A stretch of DNA of 64,000 bases from assembly GCA_903820085.1 (NCBI GenBank), contig CAIJGA010000006.1:1-64000 (forward strand), given 5' to 3'. Positions 37,041 through 47,206 of this stretch are shown here, piece after piece. Within the stretch, counting starts at the first letter, position 1. Every line of letters begins with the position of its first letter. Position numbers and translations under genes: made by a program. Under the pieces are notes generated by a model that saw only the letters and a list, made by a program, of their open reading frames with translations, did no database searches and had not been told where the DNA came from. The stretch comes from an uncultured Chlorobiaceae bacterium (GTDB taxonomy: Bacteria; Bacteroidota; Chlorobiia; Chlorobiales; Chlorobiaceae).

Positions 37041-37700
37041 ATGCTTGATTCCAAATTAGGGATTTTCGGCCTGCTTTCTGATGCGGGAGCTGTTGTGCTG
37101 ATGGTGCTGTCACTATTGCTTTCGTTCTCTATTATTTCATGGGCAATCATTGCCTTTAAGTTTGGCTATCTCCGCAAATCATTGCAGGAGTCCAAGGCTT
37201 TTCTTGACTATTTTTTCGATGTCTACAATGTCGACAAGGCCTTTACTGAAAGCGAGCGTTTCAGAAACGGCTCACTGCCGAGAGTTTTCCGTTCAGGCTA
37301 TATCGAGTATCGGGCGCTTGGAAACAAGGGTGATGTGACGCAGGCCCGGGCACGTATTGCCCGGGCTGTGAAGCGGGAGGTCAATGCGGAATACAAGAGG
37401 TTGTCCACTCTCGTCCCTTTTCTCGCTACGGTTGGCAATACGGCACCCTTTATCGGTCTTTTCGGTACGGTATGGGGCATTATGAATTCATTCCACAATA
37501 TCGGGCTGACCCAATCAGCTTCGCTTGCTGCTGTTGCTCCCGGTATTTCGGAAGCCTTGATTGCTACGGCGGCGGGGCTTGCCGCTGCTATTCCGGCCGT
37601 GATTGCGTACAACTATTTTACGCAGCAGATCAATATTATCGAGCGGGACCTGGAGGAGTTTTCTCCTGAATTTGTTGCAGCATTCATTAACGAGCCGTAG
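37041..37700 (+). CDS. tolQ: TolQ/ExbB proton-channel protein
   Basis: This 219-residue protein has the three-helix MotA/TolQ/ExbB layout. An N-terminal helix (VVLMVLSLLLSFSIISWAII) is followed by a cytoplasmic loop and two helices containing FLATVGNTAPFIGLFGTVWG and EALIATAAGLAAAIPAVIAY. With TolR it uses the proton gradient to energise the Tol-Pal system, which keeps the outer membrane tied to the cell during division. The gene order tolQ-tolR-tolA-tolB-pal makes Tol rather than Exb the better name. Confidence 0.9.
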   Translation: MLDSKLGIFGLLSDAGAVVLMVLSLLLSFSIISWAIIAFKFGYLRKSLQESKAFLDYFFDVYNVDKAFTESERFRNGSLPRVFRSGYIEYRALGNKGDVTQARARIARAVKREVNAEYKRLSTLVPFLATVGNTAPFIGLFGTVWGIMNSFHNIGLTQSASLAAVAPGISEALIATAAGLAAAIPAVIAYNYFTQQINIIERDLEEFSPEFVAAFINEP

Positions 37701-37717
37701 CGCATAACCCCAGGGAT

Positions 37718-38140
37718 ATGATCACATCAGGAAAAGGCAGGCTGATGAGTGACATTAACGTAACCCCGTTTGTTGATGTCATGCTGGTGCTGCTGATTAT
37801 TTTTATGGTAACTGCGCCGATGATGACGCATGGGGTGAAAGTTGAGACGCCGCAAACCACCCATCAGAAAATGGATGTGGATGCAAAAGCTCTTATCATC
37901 AGCATTGATGCTTCGAGGCGCGTCTTTATCAATAACTATCAACTGAATGCTTCGGAGGTCCGCGAAAGGCTGCCAACTATTCTTGATGTCAAGCAGACCG
38001 GGGAGGTCTATCTTAAAGCAGACAAGTCCCTGCCTTATGGCTTGGTGATGGATGTCATGGCCCAGATCAGGGATGCTGGAATCGAAAAGATCGGTATGGT
38101 GACTGAACCGGCGCCCGTCTCCAGGGAAGGCAGGAGGTAG
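37718..38140 (+). CDS. tolR: TolR/ExbD protein
   Basis: This 140-residue protein has DINVTPFVDVMLVLLIIFMV at its single membrane helix, with the proton-path Asp in FVDVMLVLL. The periplasmic part ends the usual way (YLKADKSLPYGLVMDVMAQI). It is the partner of TolQ. The stop overlaps a GTG that could start the next gene. Confidence 0.93.
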   Translation: MITSGKGRLMSDINVTPFVDVMLVLLIIFMVTAPMMTHGVKVETPQTTHQKMDVDAKALIISIDASRRVFINNYQLNASEVRERLPTILDVKQTGEVYLKADKSLPYGLVMDVMAQIRDAGIEKIGMVTEPAPVSREGRR

Positions 38141-38148
38141 TGGGGGAT

Positions 38149-38994
38149 ATGAAAAAAGATCAGAAGCTGATGGCGGCGGAAAAACAGTTTCAGTTATGGC
38201 TTGCTGCCGCAGCCGTCATGCATGCTTTTATCCTTTTTTTGTTGCTGTATCTCCAGATGTGGGGTTCAGCAGGGCATGTCAAGCCGAAAATTGTCAGTGT
38301 CTCTCTTGTTTCACTGCCTGGTTCCGGAGGTGCGGGAATGCATTCGGAATCGCCTGGTGAAAATTCTCCTCCCGCTGCTGCGGAACCTGCTGTCAAGAAA
38401 CCGCTTCCCGAAAAATTGCCGCCGGTTGCCCGGAAGCCGGTTCCGGTGGAGCCGGTGAAGCCGGTGGTTGTTGACAAGCCGGTGGATATCAACAAGGCGC
38501 TTGCGCTTCTAAAACAAAAAGTTGCACAGAAAACACCCCCGGTTGCTCAGCCTACTTCCGGCAGCACGCTGAACAAGGCGCTTGCCGATCTTCAGCAAAA
38601 AGTGAAGAGTAATGGCCGTCCGGGAGGAACAGGGAGCGGTGAAGGACGAACAGGCTCTTTTGGCAGCAGAAGCAGCGGGGGAAAAGGCTCTGGCACCGGG
38701 GGAACTGCAGATCCGTACAAGGCGGCCATTACTGACATTATTCTGCAAAACTGGGCGTTTTCGAAACAGTTGCTTAAAAACAGTTACGGGATGAACGTCT
38801 ATGTCCGTATCAATATTCTTCCTGACGGCACGATTCGCCAGATTGTTTTTGACAAAAGGGCGCCAAGCGAGTACCTGAACAATTCAGTAAAAAAGGCTCT
38901 TGAGAAATCCTCTCCTCTTCCTGCTCTTCCGAAAGAGGCGGCTTCCCGGGATGTCTGGATAGGATTTAAGTTTACTCCTGAAGGTATTGAGTAG
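38149..38994 (+). CDS. tolA: TolA/TonB-like energy-transducing protein
   Basis: I prefer the ATG at 38149, 12 bp after AGGAGG; a GTG at 38140 is too close to that site. One N-terminal helix (LAAAAVMHAFILFLLLYLQM) anchors it. A Pro/Lys/Val-rich spacer (about 70-130) and a Gly/Ser-rich stretch precede a C-terminal TonB/TolA domain of about 90 residues with INILPDGTIRQIVFDKRAPS. It carries force from TolQ-TolR to TolB and Pal. It lacks the long alanine-rich helix of enterobacterial TolA, so by shape it is between TonB and TolA; its place in the operon decides the name. Confidence 0.82.
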   Translation: MKKDQKLMAAEKQFQLWLAAAAVMHAFILFLLLYLQMWGSAGHVKPKIVSVSLVSLPGSGGAGMHSESPGENSPPAAAEPAVKKPLPEKLPPVARKPVPVEPVKPVVVDKPVDINKALALLKQKVAQKTPPVAQPTSGSTLNKALADLQQKVKSNGRPGGTGSGEGRTGSFGSRSSGGKGSGTGGTADPYKAAITDIILQNWAFSKQLLKNSYGMNVYVRINILPDGTIRQIVFDKRAPSEYLNNSVKKALEKSSPLPALPKEAASRDVWIGFKFTPEGIE

Positions 38995-39148
38995 GGGAGA
39001 TCTCTTTTTTTTGACTTGGACAATGGTTGTAAAAACAGGGGAAGGTAAACGCATTTTCGCTATATTTTGGTATATTTTTTACTGTCCGGATGTTTAAAAG
39101 TATTAGCCAATCAGAGATTATCTGTAACAATTAAAGCGTTTTCGGCTC

Positions 39149-40465
39149 ATGGTTCAATTATTCAAACGTGTTGTTCCCGGCATTATTGTTCTCCTGTTTT
39201 GTCTGGTTGTTTTTCCTTTGACGCTTTCGGCCGCTGAGGCTGGAGAGTATATCGCTATCCGTAAAGAGGGGTCAGGCAATATTGCGCTTGTGCTTGACAA
39301 GCTGGATGCTAATGGAAAAAAAGAGAGCAGGTTTGCGCAGAGTCTTGATACCATTATGCATGATGGTCTTGATTTTACCAAGATTTTCTCTCTGATATCT
39401 CCGCCGCTTAACGTGAAAGACTTCAGCGACAAAAAGAATCCTGTCATCAATTTCGGGGCTCTGACTTCAGTCGGGGCAGAGGTCTATGCCGGGGGATCAC
39501 TGACGAGAAAATCAGGTATGATTAACCTTGACATGAAGGTATATGATGCCTCGGGTTCCAAATTGCTTCTCAGCAAAACCTATACCGGCAGGGAGGAAGG
39601 GCTTCGTTCAATCGGTCACGCTTTTTGTGCAGATCTTGTTGAGCTTCTTACCGGCAAAAAGTCGGTATTCGGGAGCAAAATTGTTTTTATTTCTAACAGA
39701 ACCGGTTTCAAGGAGATTTACGAGTGTGATTTTGACGGGTTTGGAGTGGAGCCGCTGACCAATTTGAAATCCATTTCCATGAATCCGGCACTTTCTCCGG
39801 ACGGAAAGCATCTTGCCTTTATCAGTTTTGCCCCCGGCAGGCCGACTCTCTGTATCAAGAATCTTGCTGACGGAAAAATAGCATCGGTAAGCAAAAGCGG
39901 TGTCAGTATCGACCCGGGCTGGAGAAGCAACAGCGAGGTTGCAGCAACCCTTTCTCTTGAAGGGAACCAGGAAATCTATCTTGTAAACACTGATGGCTCG
40001 CTTTCAAAAAGAGTTACGAACAATAAAAGCATTGATATTTCGCCAACGTTTTCACCCGATGGCACCAAGATGGCCTTTGTTTCTTCAAGAAACGGCCTGC
40101 CCCAGATTTTTATCCAGGATATTCAATCCGGTCTGGTAAAAAGACTTACGTTCAGTGGACGTTACAATACCCAGCCGTCATGGTCTCCTTTGGGTGATAA
40201 AATTGCGTACACTACATGGGAAAAGAACGGTGAAATCAATATATTTGTTATAAATGCAGACGGATCGGGGCTCATGCAGCTAACGCAAAAAAGCAGGGAA
40301 AACAAGTCTCCCTCTTTTTCTCCCGATGGAGAGATGATTGTTTATACTTCTAACCGTCAGGGGAAAGAAAAAGTGTATGTGATGAGTTCTAAAGGAGGTA
40401 ATGAAAGACTTTTATTGCAGGGTGATGATGTGCAGACCCAGCCATCGTGGTCATTATTCAGGTAG
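39149..40465 (+). CDS. tolB: TolB periplasmic beta-propeller protein
   Basis: This 438-residue protein has a signal peptide and an N-terminal domain (about 30-165). It then has WD40-like propeller repeats, each with an F-SPDG-like turn: NPALSPDGKHLAF, SPTFSPDGTKMAFVSSRNG, PSWSPLGDKIAYTTW and PSFSPDGEMIVYTSNRQG. TolB binds Pal and TolA in the periplasm. About 150 bp separate it from tolA, so it may also have its own promoter. Confidence 0.94.
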   Translation: MVQLFKRVVPGIIVLLFCLVVFPLTLSAAEAGEYIAIRKEGSGNIALVLDKLDANGKKESRFAQSLDTIMHDGLDFTKIFSLISPPLNVKDFSDKKNPVINFGALTSVGAEVYAGGSLTRKSGMINLDMKVYDASGSKLLLSKTYTGREEGLRSIGHAFCADLVELLTGKKSVFGSKIVFISNRTGFKEIYECDFDGFGVEPLTNLKSISMNPALSPDGKHLAFISFAPGRPTLCIKNLADGKIASVSKSGVSIDPGWRSNSEVAATLSLEGNQEIYLVNTDGSLSKRVTNNKSIDISPTFSPDGTKMAFVSSRNGLPQIFIQDIQSGLVKRLTFSGRYNTQPSWSPLGDKIAYTTWEKNGEINIFVINADGSGLMQLTQKSRENKSPSFSPDGEMIVYTSNRQGKEKVYVMSSKGGNERLLLQGDDVQTQPSWSLFR

Positions 40466-40506
40466 TACCGGGGTTTTTTTGAAATAACAATGAAAAAGGG
40501 GGAAAA

Positions 40507-40962
40507 ATGAAAACCATGAAGCCTTTATTGAGGACTCTGTTTATTCCGACCATGCTCTTTCTTGGAGCCTGCGCTTGCTGTGAGGAGACTGTTGTAGCTC
40601 CACCTCCGCCACCACCTCCTGCGATTGTTTTGCCTGGTCTCGGTGATGTTTTCTATGATTTCGACCGTTCCGAACTCCGTGCGGATGCTGTAGAACAATT
40701 GAAGACAAATGCCAACTGGATACAGGCTAATACAACTCATAATGTCATCATCGAAGGACATTGCGATGAGAGAGGCACCAGCGAGTATAATCTTGCTCTT
40801 GGTGAGCGCCGTGCAAACAGTGCCAAGGATTATATCGTTAATCTTGGTGTTGCACCGACCCGTTTGAAGACAGTCAGTTTTGGTGAGGAAAAACCATTTG
40901 CTGACGGTCACAATGAAGAGGCATGGGCTCAGAACAGAAGAGCTCACTTTGTTGCTGAATAA
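40507..40962 (+). CDS. pal: Pal, peptidoglycan-associated lipoprotein
   Basis: This 151-residue protein has a signal peptide ending in a lipobox (FLGAC), a Pro-rich linker, then an OmpA-like domain. [32 protein letters not shown] and RRAHFV are the peptidoglycan-binding landmarks. Pal anchors the outer membrane to the wall. A terminator directly follows, splitting this gene from a second pal-like gene. Confidence 0.94.
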   Translation: MKTMKPLLRTLFIPTMLFLGACACCEETVVAPPPPPPPAIVLPGLGDVFYDFDRSELRADAVEQLKTNANWIQANTTHNVIIEGHCDERGTSEYNLALGERRANSAKDYIVNLGVAPTRLKTVSFGEEKPFADGHNEEAWAQNRRAHFVAE

Positions 40963-40986
40963 GACAATATCAGACTGAAAACTACA

Positions 40987-41019
40987 GGGGGTGGTTCATG
41001 TTCTGGCCACCCCTTTTTT
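40987..41019 (+). terminator. Rho-independent terminator between the two pal genes
   Basis: ggggtgg (40988-40994) pairs with ccacccc (41007-41013), followed by six T. It may lower expression of the second pal gene and cpoB relative to the first five genes. Confidence 0.8.
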
Positions 41020-41045
41020 ATCAATGCTATAATTGAGATGAACCA

Positions 41046-41534
41046 ATGAAAAGAAACAGCATCATTGTTCTCGCTTTGATGGTGACCGCAGGATGTTCAT
41101 CAAAAAGCGCAGTAACCCCCGAGACAGCTACGACAAGTCAGGCGCCTTCGACACTCGTGCCACCGTCGTCACCTACCGGTTACGGATTTGACCAATGGCA
41201 GACAGGACCGTTGGGCGATGTGTTTTTTGAATATGACAGTTCAACGTTGAGTGCTGAAGGCCAGGAGCAGCTGAAGCAGAATGGTATATACCTGGAAAGC
41301 AATGCGGTTAAAAAGGCTCTTGTAGAGGGTCACTGTGATGAGAGGGGAACTTCTGAATACAATCTTGCACTTGGCGATCGTCGGGCTGTCAGTGCAAAAG
41401 AGTTTCTTGTCAGGTTTGGCGTTTCTGCGTCCCGTCTTGAAACGGTCAGTTTTGGTGAAGAGCGTCCCTTTGCTACAGGCCATGATGAAGAGGCCTGGGC
41501 AAAAAATCGCCGGGCGCACTTCGTTCTAAAATAA
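41046..41534 (+). CDS. Second Pal-like OmpA-domain lipoprotein
   Basis: This 162-residue protein has a lipobox (TAGCSS), a Ser/Thr/Pro linker and an OmpA-like domain very like Pal's: [33 protein letters not shown] and RRAHFV. The peptidoglycan-binding residues are kept, so it can probably bind the wall. The duplicate lies after a terminator and 4 bp before cpoB. It looks like an old tandem duplication of pal. Confidence 0.9.
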   Translation: MKRNSIIVLALMVTAGCSSKSAVTPETATTSQAPSTLVPPSSPTGYGFDQWQTGPLGDVFFEYDSSTLSAEGQEQLKQNGIYLESNAVKKALVEGHCDERGTSEYNLALGDRRAVSAKEFLVRFGVSASRLETVSFGEERPFATGHDEEAWAKNRRAHFVLK

Positions 41535-41538
41535 CGGG

Positions 41539-42297
41539 ATGAAACCCTTACTGACTATGTATAAAAAGATTAAGCCTTTTATCTTTTTTCCGGTTCTTGC
41601 TCTGTCGGCCTGTGCATCAAAACAGGATCTGCTTGTTGTTGAAGATAATCTGAAGAAACTGAAAACCGACTCTGAAACCATTAAATCCCAGTCGGCGGTC
41701 TCCTATTCAGATGTTCAGCAGGTTCGTGATGAGGTTTCGAAGCTAAAGGGCAGTATGGAAGAGATTTCCCATACGAACAGCCAGACGTTTGGTCGGCTTG
41801 GTATGGAGGACTCCCTTCTGGTGCACAAGGTTGACGAGCTTGAATTGCGGCTGCAGAAACTTGAGCAGTATATTGCCCCTCCTGCCAAACCTGAGACACT
41901 CTCTTCGGCAGTGCCGACGACGCCCGCTCCTGCACCTGATGCGGTATTGCTCAATGAAGGGCTTGAAAAGCTTAAGAAAAACAACTTTGCCGGGGCCAGG
42001 GAGAGTTTCAGTTTACTGATGCAGAGTGTACCCCCATCTGCTCTTGCAAGTGATGCACAGTTTTATGTTGCGGAAAGCTATTTCAGCGAGAAATGGTATG
42101 AAAAAGCCATTCTTGAGTATCAGACAGTTATTACCAAGTATACCAAAAGCAACAAGAGGCCAGCAGCATTCTACAAGCAGGCACTCTCTTTTGAGTTGAT
42201 TGGCGATAGCCTTAATGCAAAAGCAAGGTTCAGAGATTTGGTCAAAGCATATCCGACTTCTTCTCAGGCGGCCTTGGCTCGCAAGAAACTGCTGTAG
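41539..42297 (+). CDS. cpoB: CpoB (YbgF)-like TPR periplasmic protein
   Basis: This 252-residue protein has a signal peptide that may be a lipobox (LSACAS), a coiled coil (about 35-110) and C-terminal TPR repeats (LNEGLEKLKKNNFAGARESF, YFSEKWYEKAILEYQTVITK). In E. coli CpoB links Tol-Pal to septal wall synthesis. It is the last gene of the operon. The N-terminal Cys context suggests it is lipid-anchored here. Confidence 0.85.
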   Translation: MKPLLTMYKKIKPFIFFPVLALSACASKQDLLVVEDNLKKLKTDSETIKSQSAVSYSDVQQVRDEVSKLKGSMEEISHTNSQTFGRLGMEDSLLVHKVDELELRLQKLEQYIAPPAKPETLSSAVPTTPAPAPDAVLLNEGLEKLKKNNFAGARESFSLLMQSVPPSALASDAQFYVAESYFSEKWYEKAILEYQTVITKYTKSNKRPAAFYKQALSFELIGDSLNAKARFRDLVKAYPTSSQAALARKKLL

Positions 42298-42324
42298 CCG
42301 AATCCTTGATTGGTTAGAGAAGCA

Positions 42325-42356
42325 ATCACAGCCCCGGGTGATCCCGGAGCTGTGAT
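42325..42356. terminator. Hairpin between convergent genes
   Basis: atcacagc...gctgtgat enclose cccggg and cccgg, a strong GC-rich stem, midway between the stops of cpoB and the minus-strand gene. There is no T-run on either side, so termination is likely but weaker than usual. Confidence 0.55.
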
Positions 42357-42385
42357 AATAGATATCTACAGGGCGGCAGGTGCTT

Positions 42386-42820
42386 TTATTTGAAGAATTG
42401 ATTCAGCGTATAGGTACGCCGGTCAATTTCAACACAAAGCTTTTGTTTAGAGGTACTGTAAAAGACAGGAATATCCCTCACGGTCCATTTGATGCCACGC
42501 TTGTCAAAATCAATGACGTAGCGGTTCTCATTGTCAATAATCATTTTCTTGAGGTCAATACCGATATCGGGCTGCGTTGACATAACAAAGAGCTCAATTT
42601 CTCCCGAATTGATTTTATTGATCAGCTCACTGGTCGGCGACAGCTTTCTTCGTCCGGAGACCGGACTTATCTGGACGTCAAGGTTATCGCGGTTATCCCT
42701 TTTTGCAGAGGTGATATAATACTTTTCTGCCTTATGAGCTGCATTGCCTGACCATGGCCCTGATGTGCTGACCCTGACCTGATTTTCGCTGGTAAATGGA
42801 CGGCTGAGCTGAGGTAGCAT
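42386..42820 (-). CDS. Hypothetical protein (144 residues)
   Basis: The open frame runs upstream to 42904, but I chose the ATG at 42820 ([13 protein letters not shown]), where a normal coding pattern begins. The protein is rich in charged residues and beta-like strands ([42 protein letters not shown]). I recognise no family, signal peptide or membrane segment. It lies alone between two hairpins. Confidence 0.5.
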   Translation of the reverse strand: MLPQLSRPFTSENQVRVSTSGPWSGNAAHKAEKYYITSAKRDNRDNLDVQISPVSGRRKLSPTSELINKINSGEIELFVMSTQPDIGIDLKKMIIDNENRYVIDFDKRGIKWTVRDIPVFYSTSKQKLCVEIDRRTYTLNQFFK

Positions 42821-42908
42821 TGTTCGCACGGTTAAAATTTGCAAATATAACACACTCTGGTGTTCTGCCTCTAACAAGTTATAAATTAGTAAAAACCCGC
42901 TCAAATAG

Positions 42909-42935
42909 CAAAGGGATTCATCATGAATCCCTTTG
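42909..42935 (-). terminator. Perfect 12-bp hairpin after dnaK
   Basis: caaagggattca and tgaatccctttg pair exactly around a 3-bp loop, 33 bp beyond the dnaK stop in the minus direction. It is probably the dnaK terminator, although a T-run is not directly attached. Confidence 0.6.
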
Positions 42936-42967
42936 CCAAGAACGAGAGCCGTTACTGTTTTGGAGGT

Positions 42968-44890
42968 TTACTTTTCGTTGCCGTCGATTACTTCATATTC
43001 GGCATTTTCTACGTTACCGTCTCCGCCTGTTTTTCTTGCTTTTTCGCCGCTTCCGCCCTGGGCTTCCGGTTCAGCCTGTGTTGAATCCGGACCCTGTGAC
43101 TGATAGAGGTGAGAGGCGATGTCGCTCCACTCCTTGTTGAGTTCGTCCATAGCGGATTTAATTGACTCGACAGTGCCGTTTTTGTAGGCTTCCTTCAGCT
43201 TTTCAAGCGAGCCTTCGAGGGCAGGGCGCTTGTCTGCCGGTATTTTGTCGGCAAGATCTTTCAGTTGCTTTTCGGTGCTGAAAATCAGGGAGTCTGCAAT
43301 GTTTCTGGTGTCGATCTCTTCCTTGCGCTTCTGATCTTCGGCAGCATGTACTTTCGCGTCCTCTTTCATCTTATTGATTTCAGCATCGGTGAGCTTGCTG
43401 CTGGATTCGATTTTTATGCTCTGCTCCTTTCCTGTTGCCTTGTCTTTTGCCGATACATTAAGAATGCCGTTTGAATCAATATCGAACGTCACTTCAATCT
43501 GCGGCATACCTCTTGGAGACGGGGGAATATCGCCAAGGTGGAACCGTCCCAGGGTTTTATTGTCAGAGGCCATCGGGCGCTCTCCCTGCAGTACATGCAC
43601 TTCAACAGAGGTCTGGTTGTCGCCGGCAGTTGAAAATACCTCCTGCTTTCTTGTCGGAATGGTGGTGTTTGCGTCAATGAGCTTTGTCATGACTCCGCCA
43701 AGGGTTTCAATACCGAGTGAGAGGGGAGTGACATCGAGCAACAGGACGTCCGTGACGTCGCCCTTTAAAACGCCACCCTGGATAGCTGCGCCAATAGCAA
43801 CAACTTCATCAGGATTGACACTTTTGTTTGGCTCTTTTCCGAAAAACTCCTTGACCAGCGCCTGTACTTTCGGTATGCGGGTTGAACCGCCAACAAGCAC
43901 CACTTCGTCGATCTCTTTCATCTCAACTTTGGAATTCTTGACTGCACGGCGGCAAGGATCAAGAATCTTGTCGAACAGTCCGGCGCACAATGCCTCGAAT
44001 TTTGCGCGGGTAAGATTGATTACCAGATGTTTCGGCCCTTCCTGTGTTGCGGTAATGAACGGCAGGTTAATTTCGGTATCCGTCCTTGAAGAGAGTTCAA
44101 TTTTTGCCTTTTCAGCAGCTTCCTTCAGGCGCTGCAGGGTAATGGCATCCTGGCGAAGATCGATTCCTTCCTGTTTTTTGAACTCGTCGGCAATATAGTC
44201 TATAATTTTCTGGTCAAAGTCATCGCCGCCGAGATGGGTATCACCGTCGGTTGATTTAACCTCAAAGACGCCGTCACCAAGCTCAAGAATGGAAATATCA
44301 AATGTTCCGCCGCCAAGATCAAAGACCGCAACTTTTTCGCTCTCCTGCTTTCTGTCAAGACCGTAAGCCAGAGCTGCAGCGGTTGGTTCGTTGATGATAC
44401 GCTTGACATCAAGTCCGGCAATACGTCCGGCATCTTTAGTTGCCTGGCGCTGGGCATCATTGAAATATGCCGGTACGGTGATAACCGCCTCGGTCACTTT
44501 TTCGCCGAGAAAGTCTTCAGCCGTCTGCTTCATTTTTTGCAGAATCATTGCTGAGACTTCCTGTGGCGAGTAGATTTTGTCGTTTATTTTTACCCGTGCC
44601 TCTCCATTTTCGTTGATGATTTCATAGGGGGCAAACTTTTTTTCGTTCGTGATTTCATCAAATTTGCGACCCATGAACCGCTTGATTGAAAAAATCGTGT
44701 TTTTCGGGTTGGTGATGGCCTGCCTCTTTGCAGCCTGACCTACAAGGCGATCTCCCGTCTTGGTTAACGCGATTATTGAGGGAGTCGTACGGTTTCCTTC
44801 CGAATTTTCGATAACCGTTGGCTGCGATCCCTGCATGACCGAAACACAAGAGTTTGTTGTGCCAAGGTCAATGCCGATAATTTTACCCAT
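42968..44890 (-). CDS. dnaK: Chaperone DnaK (Hsp70)
   Basis: This 640-residue protein starts [20 protein letters not shown]. The ATPase domain has [33 protein letters not shown] and [15 protein letters not shown]; the substrate domain has [20 protein letters not shown]; the helical lid ends in an acidic tail, [10 protein letters not shown]. It folds proteins with DnaJ and GrpE, which are not in the window. A terminator separates it from hsp20, so the two are probably transcribed separately. Confidence 0.97.
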   Translation of the reverse strand: MGKIIGIDLGTTNSCVSVMQGSQPTVIENSEGNRTTPSIIALTKTGDRLVGQAAKRQAITNPKNTIFSIKRFMGRKFDEITNEKKFAPYEIINENGEARVKINDKIYSPQEVSAMILQKMKQTAEDFLGEKVTEAVITVPAYFNDAQRQATKDAGRIAGLDVKRIINEPTAAALAYGLDRKQESEKVAVFDLGGGTFDISILELGDGVFEVKSTDGDTHLGGDDFDQKIIDYIADEFKKQEGIDLRQDAITLQRLKEAAEKAKIELSSRTDTEINLPFITATQEGPKHLVINLTRAKFEALCAGLFDKILDPCRRAVKNSKVEMKEIDEVVLVGGSTRIPKVQALVKEFFGKEPNKSVNPDEVVAIGAAIQGGVLKGDVTDVLLLDVTPLSLGIETLGGVMTKLIDANTTIPTRKQEVFSTAGDNQTSVEVHVLQGERPMASDNKTLGRFHLGDIPPSPRGMPQIEVTFDIDSNGILNVSAKDKATGKEQSIKIESSSKLTDAEINKMKEDAKVHAAEDQKRKEEIDTRNIADSLIFSTEKQLKDLADKIPADKRPALEGSLEKLKEAYKNGTVESIKSAMDELNKEWSDIASHLYQSQGPDSTQAEPEAQGGSGEKARKTGGDGNVENAEYEVIDGNEK

Positions 44891-44919
44891 AGTGAATGTT
44901 CCTTATTTTGAACGTGATA

Positions 44920-44957
44920 TAAAAAATGCCCGACTCTGGATGTTTCGTCGTCGGGCA
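44920..44957 (-). terminator. Rho-independent terminator after hsp20
   Basis: tgcccgac (44927-44934) and gtcgggca (44950-44957) pair exactly; on the minus strand the stem is followed by six T. It lies about 15 bp after the hsp20 stop and before the dnaK start. Confidence 0.85.
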
Positions 44958-44973
44958 CAAATAGAGTGTGATC

Positions 44974-45372
44974 TCAACTGATCGAAATTTCTTTCTTTTT
45001 CTTTACCGGTGCAGCCTTTGGGAGGGTTACATGAAGTACCCCATTGGTGAACTCTGCACTGATGTTTTCCTGACTGATCATCTCGCCGAGATTAAAGCTT
45101 CTTGAAAAACTTCCGGAACTTCTTTCAACACGGTGATAATTTTTTTTGCTCTCTTCCGCTTCGAGCGTCCTTTCCGCCTTGATGGTCAATACATCATCCT
45201 CAATATGAAGGGCAATATTTTCCTTTGCAATACCGGGAAGTTCTGCATCAACATGAAATCCGCTCTCATCTTCCGAGATATCAACCTTGAAGGCCGGAGC
45301 CGATGGGTGCTGTGCACCTGACCAGATATCATCAAAGAGTTTCAGCGGGTCTTTTGACAATTGTACAAGCAT
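44974..45372 (-). CDS. Small heat-shock protein (Hsp20 family)
   Basis: This 132-residue protein has an alpha-crystallin domain from about residue 30 to 120: [19 protein letters not shown], the sheet-forming [18 protein letters not shown], and [20 protein letters not shown] ending [10 protein letters not shown]. The C-terminal I-x-I-type tail is EISIS. It holds unfolded proteins for refolding by DnaK, whose gene is next. Confidence 0.93.
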   Translation of the reverse strand: MLVQLSKDPLKLFDDIWSGAQHPSAPAFKVDISEDESGFHVDAELPGIAKENIALHIEDDVLTIKAERTLEAEESKKNYHRVERSSGSFSRSFNLGEMISQENISAEFTNGVLHVTLPKAAPVKKKKEISIS

Positions 45373-45622
45373 GGCATTCTCCTTGTCTACTATGGTTTTG
45401 TTATGGATACCGTAATTTTCAGTAATGAACTACTTGCTACAAATAAGCATCAAAAATCGTGCCAAAGTGTTATCTGATGGTTTGTTGCAAAAGATGTTGT
45501 CAAATATGACGCATTGACGATCAAAATGTCATACAGGTTGCCTGAAAACAAAAAATGTCAGACAGATGAGGCTGGGACGGAGGGCGGCAAGTGCCGGATT
45601 GAAGGCTGGTAAATGGAAAAAA

Positions 45623-46012
45623 TTAACTGGAGAGATTTGATTGGACTTTCTGGACCCAGAAGAGCTGCTCATGAAGAGTTTCAACAACACTTTTTGAACT
45701 CAGATAACAGGAGTAGATAACGCTTTCATCGGCAATACGGTAATAGCATTTCAAGCCCTCTTTTCTTCGGCTTACAATCCCATTTTCATGCATCAGCGCC
45801 AGATGTTTGGAAATATTTGCCTGGCTTGCGCCGACTTTATCGACAATCTCCTGGACGGAGTGTTCCCGCTCACAAAGAACGCGCAATATTCTAAGTCTCA
45901 TTGGTTCGGAGAGCAGCTTGAACCGGGTTGAGACCGCGTCGAGCATCTCATCCGGCATATTGAGATGCCACTTTTTTACCTCTTCCTCGGTGATGGTGAT
46001 TGCCTTCTTCAT
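45623..46012 (-). CDS. ArsR-family winged-helix regulator
   Basis: This 129-residue protein has the ArsR pattern: [19 protein letters not shown], then the recognition helix [16 protein letters not shown] and the wing [16 protein letters not shown]. Cysteines at the first helix end (VLCE) and in the C-terminal half (YSCYL) could sense metal or redox changes, but no classic ELCVCDL metal site is present. It stands alone between hsp20 and the anti-sigma gene. Target genes are not visible. Confidence 0.85.
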   Translation of the reverse strand: MKKAITITEEEVKKWHLNMPDEMLDAVSTRFKLLSEPMRLRILRVLCEREHSVQEIVDKVGASQANISKHLALMHENGIVSRRKEGLKCYYRIADESVIYSCYLSSKSVVETLHEQLFWVQKVQSNLSS

Positions 46013-46166
46013 GATAAACCTGATTACTGCACAGAGAGGTGTGCTCTCCGTTTTGCCGTTGGGAATGTTTGTTTTGGGTACTGAGCACCTGCTGCAGCAG
46101 CTAGGCCATCAAATTCAAGCCGCATGGAGGTTGATTTTCTGGTTGTGGCTACTGCTCTGGAGGGAG

Positions 46167-46424
46167 CTATTCATACAGGAGGGTGTCTTCGTGCTCTTTG
46201 GTACTGAAACTGGTGAGTTGCATGACCGACATGATCAAAGCCTGAGGAGCCTTAAAACGGATAATCTTTTCGCGGATGATCATCTTGGTTTTTTTTGCCT
46301 CATCAAACTCTACGCTGCACTCCTTGCATTCCGAAAGGTGAAGGAGAAACTCCTGTTCTTCAATCAGGGTAAGCTCTCCGTCAACAGATGCACTGATAAG
46401 TACGCCAGCTTTTTTGCAGTTCAT
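46167..46424 (-). CDS. Zinc-finger anti-sigma factor (ZAS type)
   Basis: This 85-residue protein has the zinc-binding pattern C3 and H29-x3-C33-x2-C36 (HLSECKEC) of the anti-sigma fold and no membrane segment. It lies 29 bp after the ECF sigma gene on the same strand, the usual arrangement for a sigma/anti-sigma pair. Soluble ZAS proteins such as RsrA release their sigma factor on oxidation of the cysteines; a redox role here is inference. Confidence 0.8.
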   Translation of the reverse strand: MNCKKAGVLISASVDGELTLIEEQEFLLHLSECKECSVEFDEAKKTKMIIREKIIRFKAPQALIMSVMQLTSFSTKEHEDTLLYE

Positions 46425-46453
46425 AGTTAAAAAAGTTTGTGCGTCTTGATTTA

Positions 46454-47080
46454 TTAAATGTTATCGGTGTTAAAGCCATATTTTTTTGCATAACCCTCAA
46501 GCTGCTGTCGAAGCAGCTTCCTGCCCCGGTATAGCCTTGATCTTACCGTGCCTATAGGGCTTTCTACCATATTTGCAATTTCCTCATACGTAAATCCTTC
46601 AATATCACAAAGCTGAATCACCTCCCTGAACTCCTCGGGGAGCGAGTGCAGTGCCTGATAGACCTCTTCATGCAACAACGAATGAAAATAATCGCTATCG
46701 GCCTCAGTGGTGTCAATACGACTATCTTTTATTGAATGATAAAAATCCTTTATAAGATCATAGTCAACTTTCCCCGGCTCTTTTGAGTTTTTGCGAAACC
46801 GGTTGATATAGTTGTTTTTCAGAATTTTAAACAGCCATGCTTTGCAGTTTGTTCCCCGCTCGAAAGAATTAAAAAATCGGTACGCTTTCAGATAGGTTTC
46901 CTGTACCAGATCTTCCGCATCACTCGGATTCATGGTCAAATGCAGTGCATAGTTATAGAGCGCATTCAGATGAACCACAGCTTCATGTTGAAACTCAAGT
47001 TGCTTTTGGCGCTCTTCACGTGATAGGGACTCTTTTTTTTCCCTGGTTTTTGTGTGATGCGTCGGGTCGGGTTTATCCAT
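46454..47080 (-). CDS. ECF-family RNA polymerase sigma factor (SigR-like)
   Basis: This 208-residue protein has region 2 ([39 protein letters not shown]) and region 4 ([40 protein letters not shown]). A charged N-terminal extension of about 25 residues is present. The overall pattern is nearest to the SigR/ECF12 group that works with ZAS anti-sigma factors. The anti-sigma gene follows directly. Confidence 0.93.
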   Translation of the reverse strand: MDKPDPTHHTKTREKKESLSREERQKQLEFQHEAVVHLNALYNYALHLTMNPSDAEDLVQETYLKAYRFFNSFERGTNCKAWLFKILKNNYINRFRKNSKEPGKVDYDLIKDFYHSIKDSRIDTTEADSDYFHSLLHEEVYQALHSLPEEFREVIQLCDIEGFTYEEIANMVESPIGTVRSRLYRGRKLLRQQLEGYAKKYGFNTDNI

Positions 47081-47206
47081 GAGTTGAAATCTTCCGGGTT
47101 CAAATAACGTTGCGGTGCATTAGCACGAGAATGTTCGTGATAAAATAATTAATTTAAAGCAATATATTTTAAGGCTTTTCTGAACTTATGAAAAAAATCC
47201 AAAAGC

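Noticed and set aside
43374-44198. 274-codon plus-strand frame
   Set aside because: Antisense to dnaK; Ser/Thr/Pro-rich with no domain pattern.
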